DNA from: Bemisia tabaci | Taxonomy: Eukaryota; Arthropoda; Insecta; Hemiptera; Aleyrodidae | DNA length: 64,000 nucleotides | Assembly: GCF_918797505.1 (NCBI RefSeq) | Contig: NC_092800.1 | Span: 45,563,864 to 45,627,863 of the forward strand | Direction of reading: 5' to 3' | In this document: positions 51,524 through 63,500 of the stretch, one piece after another | Layout of the letters: every line of letters starts with the position of its first letter | Position numbering within the stretch: position 1 is the stretch's first letter | The notes under the pieces: model-generated | Databases searched by the model: none | Told to the model about the DNA's origin: nothing | Seen by the model: only the letters and a program-made list of their open reading frames with translations | Translations under genes and position numbers: made by a program

Positions 51524-54500
51524 GTAACCAGATCCATTTCTAGGTCCAACACCTTTCACGTGGTGCTCAATTGACAATTGGACTACATTTTGCAATTTCA
51601 CGTGGTGCTCAATTGACAATTGGACTACATTTTGCAATTTGGAACTATAAAGTCTAGCCCGGTTTAAAAACAACGTATGTGCCATTAGTTTCCCTATGAA
51701 CATAAGTGTTTTCCAGAAGAGCCAGAATTTATAGTTCCAAATTTCAAAATGCAGACCAATTTCCGTGTTTCGTCATTTTTGGGGTAGTTTAAATCAAGAG
51801 GATTTCGTCGATATCTACAAATTTGTATACTAAATCGACACAAACCGTTCAGAAGACTAAACTTGTGGGGTCGAAACTGAAACTTCTCCACTGTTTCGCG
51901 TGACCGACAAATAATCGCGAATCAAACAATAGTCAAAAATCTCGAACCGGGAAGGCTCACCGAGCCTGAGAACCAAGCCCAATCGATTCTACGCCTCGAA
52001 CTACGTAGGATTCGACAACAATCTCGAAATTTCATTCCCGGTCCAAAATCGAAAACAATCGGCAGGGGTCACATGGCCTAGAATTTTAGGGTCAAACTCT
52101 AGCCATGCGTCAAAGTGTCCTTCGAAGTGTGCTTCATACTGCCAATTTGGGTTATAGGACATTTTGTCAACGACTTTTTTGTCCGAGCAACTGATTTCTC
52201 TAGTAATTTACGTCCTCGCGTTTTTTCTGCAGGGGAGCTCTGGTCCTCTTACCGATTCAGACCCAAAGTTAATGGGCCCACATGTAAATACAAACGTCAG
52301 TTGCTCACGACGTTTTTGGAAGGAAATGTAAAATGTCTCGGAAGAATAAGGGTTTGCGTATTATTTTTTTTTTTTATTTTGGTCCAACGAAGAAAAATTT
52401 ATAATTGAGATTTTTGGTGAAAATGGGGGAGCGTCAATTCCTCGAGGGAAAATTCGCTAAAACTCTCTACACCTCTTTGGTGCAACAGGGCTTAATCTTT
52501 CAAGAAAATCCAATCTTGTTATACCTGAACCGGATAAACCTTTGATTTGCCGTGTGCGATATCCTCGCGACGGCGTCGTCGTGCCGCGGCGCACAATGGA
52601 TCGAGCCAATCAGAGAGGTCGGACAAAATTTGGAAACTTCAAACGCTTATAACTCCGTTTATACAAAACTTTGAGGTTCTGAAAGTGGTTATATTGGTTT
52701 CCTCGTAAAATTTTCTTCCTAAAATACCCTTTGCAATTTGAAAGGTGACGAAATAAATGTCAAAATTTGCAGTCTCATTCCAAAATTTCATGTCCGACCT
52801 AACCTATCGACTCGATCCACTGTGCGGCGCTTCGAGTTACTACTTACTACTATGTGTTGCATTCGAGATTGAAGGCATCCCAACGTATCATGATTGATGG
52901 CATCTTTCAAAAGTACGAAGTTCCCTCGCAATTTAAATTGAGAGACGACGACATAAAGAGAGTGGTAGTCGAAAAACTTACTAAGTCCTTGTGTCTGTAC
53001 TCGTATTCAATAACGTTCGGGATGATTTTAGAACATCATCAGAGGAAAAAGTGACTTGATTCAAGCAGGCATATGCTCTAATTCACTGCCGAGAAGATTT
53101 ACTTTTGAATCGATAAAAAAAATAATGCTTGTTTAAAGAAAAATATGCTTATACATAAAGGAAAGCCACGAAAATCAAGCAAAAACCCGCGTTCATTCAG
53201 CGATTTTATTCTTGATTCAAAATAAAATGTTCTTGACAGCATACTCAAGAACGTTCCTGCCTAAATCGAGTCACTTTTTTCTCTAATGAAATTCAAAAAT
53301 TATGCTAAACTTTATTAAATACGGATGCTAGGACTTTGTGAGGTTTTGGACTATCACTCTCTTATTATGCCCTAGTACCTTCATTTATTTTGAGAGGGAA
53401 GCTCTGTACTCTTAAAGGGTGCCTGTCATTGTTAATATTATGGAGCGCCTTCAATTTCGAATGATACTGTGCAACACCTCCGAGGTGAAATAGTTGCTTG
53501 AGGCGCCGTGGCACGCTGCGCTGCGATTCGGTGGGCGGCCGGCCAGAGCCTACAAACCTAACGGGATACTTCAAGCATTGCGCAATGCGTGAAGTATCGC
53601 GTTAGGTTTGTAGGCGCCAGTGCTCGCTCCGCGCTGTCAGCACGCCGCGCGGCTGCGCTCTGCGTTAGGCTCTAAAATCGAGGAAAATCCACGGGGAGTA
53701 TTTTGGAAAAAAATTTCGGCGTAAAAAGGAATGTTCTCTCATCGGGCTGAAACCAACTCAGTCCCCATGGAAATGACCTCTTGAGTCCGATTTTCTGGTC
53801 GGAAAAGCCTGCTGGCTCGCGCGACCGGCGAAAAACGCGCGGTGGGCAAACTTTTGCAAAACGATCAAAAACGCTTGTTTCCGTATGTTTCTCGCTCAGG
53901 AAACCTCGCCGAGCAACAGAACTATGCGCAATCGATTCTACGTCTTGAACTACGTAGGATTCGACACCTATCTCAAAATTGTTTTCTCAACCAAAATCAA
54001 GAAAAATCCACAGGAGTACCCGGTACCATGGAGTAAATTTTGGGGTCAAAATCGAACGTTCTCCAATCAGGCTGAAACAAAGCTACTTCCCTTGGAAATT
54101 CGCCGCTGAGTCCGATTCTTTAGTTGAAAAAGCAATCTGCGAGTCTGCTTGTTGGCGCTAGCAGCAAAATTTGAGAGTTTCTTGAACTTTTGCAAACGCT
54201 GATAAACACCCGTTTCTTGGTTCAGGAAGGCTTTGTTCAAGGGGACGCTTGGAGATACACGCAAAGGATTCTTCGCCATTGACCACCTAAGATTTGACGC
54301 TTATGACGAACAATGAAGCTTGACCAAAATCGAGAAAAATCAAGAAATGTTGCGTGAACTAAATAAAGCTCATGTAGTGTAGCACATAGCTGATTTTAAA
54401 AGCTTGAGTCGATGAATGCTTAATTACACAATGCGCATCTTCGTCATACTTTTTCGAGATCTTTTATGAAAATATGTCGTATGGAGGGACAATTATCCAC

Positions 54501-57500
54501 AGTAGATATCTTCAGTTGAGTGAAGAAAAATTTGAGAACATTTTTTAAAAAAAATTGTCGTCTGGTTTCTTTAAAAAAATATAGAAAAATGATTATATTT
54601 GCTCAGCGCCAAGATCGGCCATGTACGCTTTTTTTACCGGAACTATAATTATGTTATACCTATTTGAAGAGTGACGGTTCAAAAAAATGATGAAAAAACA
54701 ATAATAGACCTAAAGGTTGAAAGTGAATTGTACCGAGGGACCAATTGAAGAAATGATAGGAAAGAAAGAAAAGATGGAATAGGATATGAGGTATTGAAGC
54801 GAGACAAGTGAAGAGCCGCAGCGACCCCCCAATTTGCCTTGGCTCGGAAAATGAGAGTGAGAAGAGAAAGATTTGAGGTGACTGCAAAATTGATTTAATG
54901 ATCTGGAAGAGATCTTGCTTGGAGTTCTTATTTTTACCAGACTCAGAGTGAATCGGCTACTATCCGTGGATAGGAAACCTGAAGGGTTACCAGGCGTATA
55001 GTACACCGGCTTCTGCAATGAGCAGGAAAACCAGAAGGGTTTGAATATTGAGAGCTGTGTGCTATTGCACGTATTATTAATTCCAGATTCCGAAGAATTG
55101 GCTTCTCCAAATTGGAGGTGGTATACAAACTGTATGAGTCCGAAATAGAGATGACTTGAATGTGAATAATTTTGAATGCTTGAAACGATGAATTTGCTTC
55201 GTTCTGTGTAATGATGACCGCTAATGCTTGACCTTGGTGCCAATATAACGGGAAACTGAACTTCGGTCTTGATCCATTCCAAAAAACGCCAATTTCTTGC
55301 TGAGCTCCTTAGGATGTTTCTTCAGCTGCTTGCTTGGCTTGATTTGACTTGATCCTTGTTGAGAGCTTGAGAGTGAGGTGCTTCTTGGTCGACTGCTGCA
55401 TTCAGAGTGAATTAATTTGCGAATTGCGGGTATATTTATATGCAGATTTCCTTTGTGTGCGAATGCGGGAAACCAACTTGCTTGTGATTGGTCGGTTGGC
55501 GAAGCAGGAGTGGATTGGGCGGGAAAAGCTGCCGCTGGCCGCTAAATTTGTAGTGCGCGGGCTCTGTTGTGGCGAAGTTCAAATCTCGTGCGCCGCGGTG
55601 ACTTGTGATTGGCTGCGGCAGGTACTGCGATTGCGCGCTGACTCGTCATTGGCGGCGGCGCTTGCGTGCTGCTGAACAAAGGATCTCATTACTGCGCGGT
55701 TGAAAGTTGACGTCTAGTGCAGAGTTGTTCGCCCGATCACCAAGGTTAAGCTACATTGATCGTAATGCTTGAAATGGAGACCGTTTGGGAACATCGCAAT
55801 TTTACATCATTTTACACGTTTTAATTTTGTGAATTGGTCTGATATGAGTTGAGAATGCTGAGAAGTTGATTTCAAGAATTTATTATAATTATTATTATTT
55901 TTTATAAAGGGGAAATCAGACATACTCCCCCCGTTGAACGAGCGCACGTTCAACAGAGAAGTGTTTCAAAAAATGTGTTAGTTTAGAAGCTCATATTTGG
56001 TTCTTGTCTGAACTTATGGGGAGGCGGCAAAGCTTGGAAACCGGGCGCCGTAAAGTCCCCGTGGTGGTCTTGACATCGACGACGCGTGTGACGTCATCAG
56101 GGCCCGGAAAGCACTTGGTGATTCGTCCTAATCTCCATTGCTGAGGAGGTAAATTATTGTCTTGAATAATGACGAGATCATCAATTTTTATTGGATCAGT
56201 TTCTTGAGTCCATTTTGATCGCTGCCTCAAGCAGTTGATGTACTCATTTTTCCATGTTTGCCAAAAATGTTGACTGGCTTTGTTTATCAAGCCCCATCTA
56301 TCCACACGATTAGAAGGGATTTCTGTTAGATTTTCTTCGGGTAAGGCGTTGAGTGGGCGACCAACAAGAAAATGACCTGGGGTCAAGGCGTCCATATATG
56401 AGGGATCTGTTGATAGCGGGCAGAGCGGCCTAGAGTTCATTATTGCCTCCACTCGAGTCACGAGTGTAGTCATTTCCTCGAAGGTGAAAATTTGAGTACC
56501 CATGATTCTTTTGAGATGATGTTTTGCGGATTTTATCCCTGCTTCATTTAGTCCACCAAAATTTGGTGCGGAAGCGGGTTGAATATGCCAATTGATTTCT
56601 TTTTTGCTTAGATTTTCAGCAATGCTTGTTTCATTAGTTTTTAAGAATGCATATAGCTCTTTTAAAGAGTTATTCATTCCTACGAAGTTGGTGCCGTTAT
56701 CAGAGAACATATTTTTGCATAATCCTCTGCGAGAGACAAATCGAGCTAATGCGCCTTCAAAGGCCTTTGTAGTCAATTCGCTTACAAATTCCAGGTGTAC
56801 CGCTTTAGTAGCCATACAAATAAATAGGGCTAGATACCCCTTCGTTCGCCTTGCATTTCTGAGTTTGTTTTCTTTGACTTGGAATGGTCCGCCGTAGTCA
56901 CACGCTGTATTGAGAAACGGATATGCTGCCTGAACCCTCCATTTTGGTAAATCGCCCATAAGTGGCTGTGTGAATTTTGGTCTGACTTTAAAGCACTGGA
57001 TGCACTTTTGAAGTTTAGATCTGACTACAGCACGCCCATTAATTATCCAAAATCGCTGATTGATTGCTGCTAAAGTTGAGCTGGGACCGCCGTGAAGTGT
57101 CATATCATGATAATAGTCGATTACCAGTCGAGTGAAATGATGATTTTTAGGCAATAAAATGGGAAATTTGAAGTCGTAGCTCATGTCTGAGTGCCTGAGT
57201 CTACCACCGACTCGCAATAATCCCTGTTCATCTAAAAAAGGACGAAGTTTGCATAAGGAGGCCGGGCTTTCTTTTTTCTCGCTCAGTGTTCTGATCTCTG
57301 TTTTAAATTCTTTGCCTTGAACAATTTTTATCCACCAGTGCCGGGCCTCTTGTAGCTCCGCGCTGGAAATCTGTCCAGTTCTTTTCTTGGTAGGATGCCG
57401 GGCATTATGGCTAAATCTCAACATCCATGCGGTGGTTCTGAGCAGAGGAACAAATCCTGAAAAAGATTTTAAGAAAGTTTCCTCCCATGATTCTTGTTTA

Positions 57501-60500
57501 TTTTGTACCAGCGTGACGATGTCCGGTAATTTGTCGATTATTTCTGCTTTGCTTTCTGGGTCAAATGGACTCAATTTCGGCCATTTTTCTTCTGGCTCTT
57601 GCAACCATTTTGGTCTATGCCACCATAAACTGTTGTCGGCCAATCTGTCTGGCATGCAGCCTCGGCTGGCCAGATCGCTTGGATTATCTTCAGACTTGAC
57701 ATGCCCCCAATGTTGAGGTGTTAATACTTCTAAAATTCGAGTAACTCGATTGGCGACGAATACTTTGAGCCGGTAGGGAGGAGTTTGGAGCCATGATGAG
57801 ACGACTGTGGAGTCTGAATAGGCGAATACCTTCCTGATTGGATGAGCCATTGAACATATGTAGTGAGCAGCATCTAGTAGCTCTGTTAATAGCGCCGCCC
57901 CCTGCAACTCCAGCCTGGGGATGCTCATCGGTTTGAGCGGTGCCACCTTAGTTTTCGCCATTAAAAGGCTGGTTTTGACCTCACCGGAGCTGCTTTCGAC
58001 CCTCAGATACACATTGTCGCTGTATCCTAATTTACTGGCGTCGCTGAAACCGACAAGATCAAATTTTACTCCATTGATCAGAGACACATGACGCGGAATA
58101 CGGATTTCGGAAATTTTGATGAGTTCTTCGTTGTACTTTTTCCACTGTGCTTGAAGCTCGAGGGGCACCGCCTCGTCCCAATCTATGCCTAATAACCACA
58201 GTTGTTGAAGAAATTGCTTGCCTTTTAGCATAATTGGTGATATCAGGCCAAGTGGATCAAAGATTTGGGCGACAACTGAGGCGATACCTCTTTTTGTGTA
58301 CACCGGTGTGATTTTCTCAACCTTGAATGAGAATATATCGCTGCTTGGCTGCCATTGTAATCCGAGAAGCGATTCGGAACTGTCTGCATCTGAAAATTCT
58401 ACAGGAGTTTTGAGATTGGACTCCGGCAAGTCCATCAATATTTCTGGGTCATTGCTTGACCACTTTTTCAGCTCCATGTTGCATTCACCGGCGCATTCGA
58501 TTATTTCATCTCTTGCGTGTTTTGTCTCGAAAAGTTCCTCAGCTAAGAGGTCATTTGGACTTTTGACTGGCCTTGACGGGGGTTCCTCTATCTCCCAATG
58601 TCGTCGAAGGCAAGTTTCAATTGGTTCTGAATTGATGGACAGCAAAGCAGTGATTGGTGCTGATTCTGAAGTTGTCACGGCTGCTATGCGTGTTGCGTCA
58701 TGCGGGGCGCTAAATTTGCCCGTCATAACCCATCCATAAATGCTGCTTAGCGCTATTGGCCAATTTTCATCGAGAATGATTTTTCTGCCATCATAAATGT
58801 GAGGGTACAGGTCGGCTCCAATAAGTAAATCTACTGGGCCTGGTTTCATCCACTCTGGATCTGCCAAAGTCAATGTCCTGAGAGGTTTGCTAATTCTGTT
58901 GGGAAGACTTATATTTGGCAGATCGGTGGTGATTTTGGTCATTATTGTTGCTGTTGATGTGAATACTGGCTGCGATTCAATGCGAGACTTGATCTCACAT
59001 TCTACAGTACCATGAATATCATTGACTGCTTGATTGCCTAACCCTGAAATTGGAGGCGCTTCCTTGTGGATTTTTAGACCCAATTTGTGTGCACAGCGCT
59101 TAGTTATAAATGTAGACATAGCAGCACTGTCGATGAGTCCTCTGACAGGTTGATAACCACCAAATGAATCTTTGACTAGAACTAGAGCAGTTCCTAGAAT
59201 GCATGCGTATTCCTTTGGTTTTGAGTTGGAAACCATTGCTGTCTTGGGAGGTTTTGATGAATCTTGATTTGACGTGTCTTCTAAGTGTAGAAGTGAATTA
59301 TGCCTTTTATGACATGTTTTGCAGGTGTATTGGTTCTTACAAACCGAACTGGAGTGATTGAATTTCATGCAGTTGAAACACAGGTTTTTCTCTTTGACAA
59401 ATGATCGGCGTTCAGGGATTGATTTAGCTAAAAATGACTCGCAAAAATAAATGGGATGGTCTTGAGTGCAACATGGACATTTTTGTTGAGACGAATTCTG
59501 TTTCGGCTTAACTGAGGCCGTGAGTGTCTGCTTTGATGGTGGTTGATTGTGTTTCGGCTTAGTTGACTTGGCTGCCGAACCATCTAATTGAAGGCACTCT
59601 TTTTCGAGGAAATCCACTAGGCTATCGATAGTGGGATATTTCGTTTCCGTGCCTCGAAAATCATCAAACCGTTTTCGAAAGTAATTATTTAACTTTTGTA
59701 CCATGACTGCAGTGAGCATTGAAGAGTACTCGGACAGTTTGTGATCGAGGCCCTCCAATGCCTGGGTGTGCTCCCTGTATTTTGTCAGAAGTGCAGGAAT
59801 TTGCTGGACATCCTTCACTTCTGGCAAGTCAAGCAACCCGTTGAAGTGATGAAAAATATGCCTTCTTTCACATTGAAAGCGCTGACATAATATTTCCCAA
59901 GCCACATCATAATTTGAGTCGGTGATGTCTAACCCTTTTACCAAGTCCAGTGCCTCTCCCTTCAATGACGTGAGAAGGTACTGGAACTTTTTAACTTTCG
60001 CTAACTCATTTACATTATGGACAGAGACCATGAATAAATTATAAAAACTTCTCCAATCCTCTAATTTTCCAGTGAATTGAGGTAATTCAAGTTTTGGAAG
60101 TCTAACATTTGAGGATGAATGACTTTTAACATGAGTACTATGATTATTGGATACCTCAATTTTCGATGTTTTAGGAGTGAGCGAAAGAAAACGGACTTCG
60201 GCTGCAAGTATTGTCTCGTCAAATTCTACCTGCGCCTGTTCGATGTCTATTTTGGAATTAATAGGTAAATCAGAATTGAGACCTATTAATTCTGCTTGAA
60301 TTAGATCGAATTTATCCTGGAACCCTGACAATCGATCAAACAAAGGTTTAAATTGCTCAGAATTTTCATCTGAAAGCTCATCATTGAATGTTTTTTCTAT
60401 GGCCTTAACCCTAGAAAAAACTATATCTCGTTTTTTCTGAAGTGAGTCTGCTAATTTTTCACTTTCATTTACCTCAGGAGAATGAAGATTGCGTCGTTTC

Positions 60501-63500
60501 ACCATTGTGAATTAATTTAGGACTGTAAATATGCAAGTTAGAATCCGGCCCGAGGGACCAAAAAATGAAGAGTGACGGTTCAAAAAAATGATGAAAAAAC
60601 AATAATAGACCTAAAGGTTGAAAGTGAATTGTACCGAGGGACCAATTGAAGAAATGATAGGAAAGAAAGAAAAGATGGAATAGGATATGAGGTATTGAAG
60701 CGAGACAAGTGAAGAGCCGCAGCGACCCCCCAATTTGCCTTGGCTCGGAAAATGAGAGTGAGAAGAGAAAGATTTGAGGTGACTGCAAAATTGATTTAAT
60801 GATCTGGAAGAGATCTTGCTTGGAGTTTTTATTTTTACCAGACTCAGAGTGAATCGGCTACTATCCGTGGATAGGAAACCTGAAGGGTTACCAGGCGTAT
60901 AGTACACCGGCTTCTGCAATGAGCAGGAAAACCAGAAGGGTTTGAATATTGAGAGCTGTGTGCTATTGCACTTATTATTAATTCCAGATTCCGAAGAATT
61001 GGCTTCTCCAAATTGGAGGTGGTATACAAACTGTATGAGTCCGAAATAGAGATGACTTGAATGTGAATAATTTTGAATGCTTGAAACGATGAATTTGCTT
61101 CGTTCTGTGTAATGATGACCGCTAATGCTTGACCTTGGTGCCAATATAACGGGAAACTGAACTTCGGTCTTGATCCATTCCAAAAAACGCCAATTTCTTG
61201 CTGAGCTCCTTAGGATGTTTCTTCAGCTGCTTGCTTGGCTTGATTTGACTTGATCCTTGTTGAGAGCTTGAGAGTGAGGTGCTTCTTGGTCGACTGCTGC
61301 ATTCAGAGTGAATTAATTTGCGAATTGCGGGTATATTTATATGCAGATTTCCTTTGTGTGCGAATGCGGGAAACCAACTTGCTTGTGATTGGTCGGTTGG
61401 CGAAGCAGGAGTGGATTGGGCGGGAAAAGCTGCCGCTGGCCGCTAAATTTGTAGTGCGCGGGCTCTGTTGTGGCGAAGTTCAAATCTCGTGCGCCGCGGT
61501 GACTTGTGATTGGCTGCGGCAGGTACTGCGATTGCGCGCTGACTCGTCATTGGCGGCGGCGCTTGCGTGCTGCTGAACAAAGGATCTCATTACTGCGCGG
61601 TTGAAAGTTGACGTCTAGTGCAGAGTTGTTCGCCCGATCACCAAGGTTAAGCTACATTGATCGTAATGCTTGAAATGGAGACCGTTTGGGAACATCGCAA
61701 TTTTACATCATTTTACACGTTTTAATTTTGTGAATTGGTCTGATATGAGTTGAGAATGCTGAGAAGTTGATTTCAAGAATTTATTATAATTATTATTATT
61801 TTTTATAAAGGGGAAATCAGACACTATTAGACAATTTATGTCTGACACTCGCACATGAAATAGGGATTTTTCTCATCATGTAATTTGATTCCTATGGCTT
61901 TATTGAAAGAGATCTAATTTTCATTTGCAGAAAAATAGCTCAATCCGTGAATGGAATTTTAATTCCCGGTGGGGGAGCTCAATTTAGTGGAACTGATAAC
62001 TTCTATGCGGCCACAAAGACCATGTACAACATAGCACTTGAGGTATTCATTGTTTTATTAAATTCACATTTATAACTACGAATCCTTCAATTTAGAAACA
62101 TTCTGATCTAAATATGAGCACACCCGTGATCTCATTAATTTAAAATTTTAAAGTTCAGTCGATTTTTCGATTATTGGTGTACTCAACTATACAACTGTCA
62201 TGGCTGCAATTGTACACTAAATTTATTCAGTATTACAGATTTTTTAGTGCGAAAAATCGAATTGGGTCCCAATGGATACGATTAAAGGTTACCAACGTTG
62301 AACTGTGTGATAAACTAAAAAAAAGTTGTTTAGCTCAAGCATAGTACCTCATTTTCTAATTTGCCGCCTAGAGGCTGAATTATTCCAGAAACAAAACCAA
62401 AAAAAATACTTGGGTTAAGTAGATATGCCCCATAAATTAAGCAGCAGCATACTTAATTCAAGAAAAAATATAAAAAAATAGCGGCAAAATTAATTTTTTT
62501 TCCTGTGTACTGTTATGCGGTTTAAAACATCTTTAAGCACCTTTATAATGGTCATAGTCGGATAAATCAACTTCCAGTAATTTTGAGCTGACACTTGCGG
62601 ATTTTTGTCGCCTATGTTATTGTTTTTCTTTTTTCAGATGAACGGGAAAAAGATACATTTTCCGATTTTGGCCGTTTGTCTTGGGTACCAATTGATTGCA
62701 CATCTGGCCAATAACGACAAAAGCCTCTTAAAAAGGTGTGATATCATCCACACGAATATGAATTTGAAATTTTTACCGGGTTTTCGGAAAGGATCTCTCC
62801 TCAAATCCATCCCGAAACAAATAGCGCGTGCGTTGGAAGGAAGCAACATCACCGTACACAACCACAAGTACGTGTTTTTTTACTGAATTCAATATGTTAC
62901 CTCTAAATTCCTTGTTTAAAACGGCTATTTAGAATCAAACCCTTTACATACATGTATCACCGTGCTAAAATCTCTTATCGTCACGAGTGTTTTTGCGGGT
63001 TGGCGTCGGCCATTTTGAATATTGCGCAGCATCCTAGTGCGTAAGGCTTGAATGGGATGACTCCTCTGACGAAATGTTCAGCTGTGCCGTAGTATCGTTT
63101 CCGGATCGGGAACCTTTGAAAAACGCATTTTTATCAAGCAGACTGTGAAGTTAGGAGTGTGCTTGTGACTTTCCCGATCCGCTCATCTCGATTTTTGAAC
63201 TATTTTCAATACAAACAACTCTTCTTTTTGCTGTAGCTGAAGTTTGCAACAAGCATATTAGGATATTCTTCCCAAGGAGAAAATTTTAGAAAATAAGGAA
63301 CAAAAGATTTACCAGAAAACGCATTTTAAAAGATGACAAATTGACTGTGCATTCTTATTTTTTAAAATGCGTGGTAAACATTTTATTCCTTTATTTTATC
63401 ATTAACAACACTCGAAATGCGATCCTCCAGTTACAGGATATTGTAGCAATATTAAAAAAAAAATGTTATTTTTATTTTTCACAGTTGGTGCATATACCCG

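Larger units (their letters stand above)
54665..61823 (-). mobile_element. BEL/Pao LTR retrotransposon, full length but lacking the RT catalytic core
   Basis: Two 1258-bp LTRs (54665-55922 and 60566-61823) begin TG and end CA, and enclose a 4643-bp interior. The 5-bp target duplication CTATT is perfect (54660-54664 and 61824-61828). Primer site, polypurine tract and one long gag-pol frame are in place, all on the - strand. The LTRs differ at about two sites in 1258 (C/T at 54921/60822 region and G/T at 55068/60969 region), so the insertion is recent. It lies antisense in GGH intron 1. The reverse-transcriptase palm is missing in frame, so the copy is not autonomous. BEL/Pao assignment rests on the gag, protease, RNase H and integrase order and motifs. 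Confidence 0.95.
60566..61823 (-). repeat. 5' LTR of the BEL/Pao element
   Basis: 1258 bp, TG...CA, about 99.8% identical to the 3' LTR. It is followed inward by the primer-binding site. The 190-codon leader frame is at 61183-60611; its one amino-acid-changing difference from the 3' LTR copy is T versus K at the NN(T/K)CNS position, plus a second R/K difference. Confidence 0.95.

Noticed and set aside
58218..58739. 173-codon + strand frame and others inside 55991-60505
   Set aside because: Antisense shadows of the BEL/Pao polyprotein.
54660..61828. Complete, autonomous retrotransposon
   Set aside because: The polyprotein lacks the reverse-transcriptase palm, so it cannot be autonomous despite intact LTRs and the long open frame.
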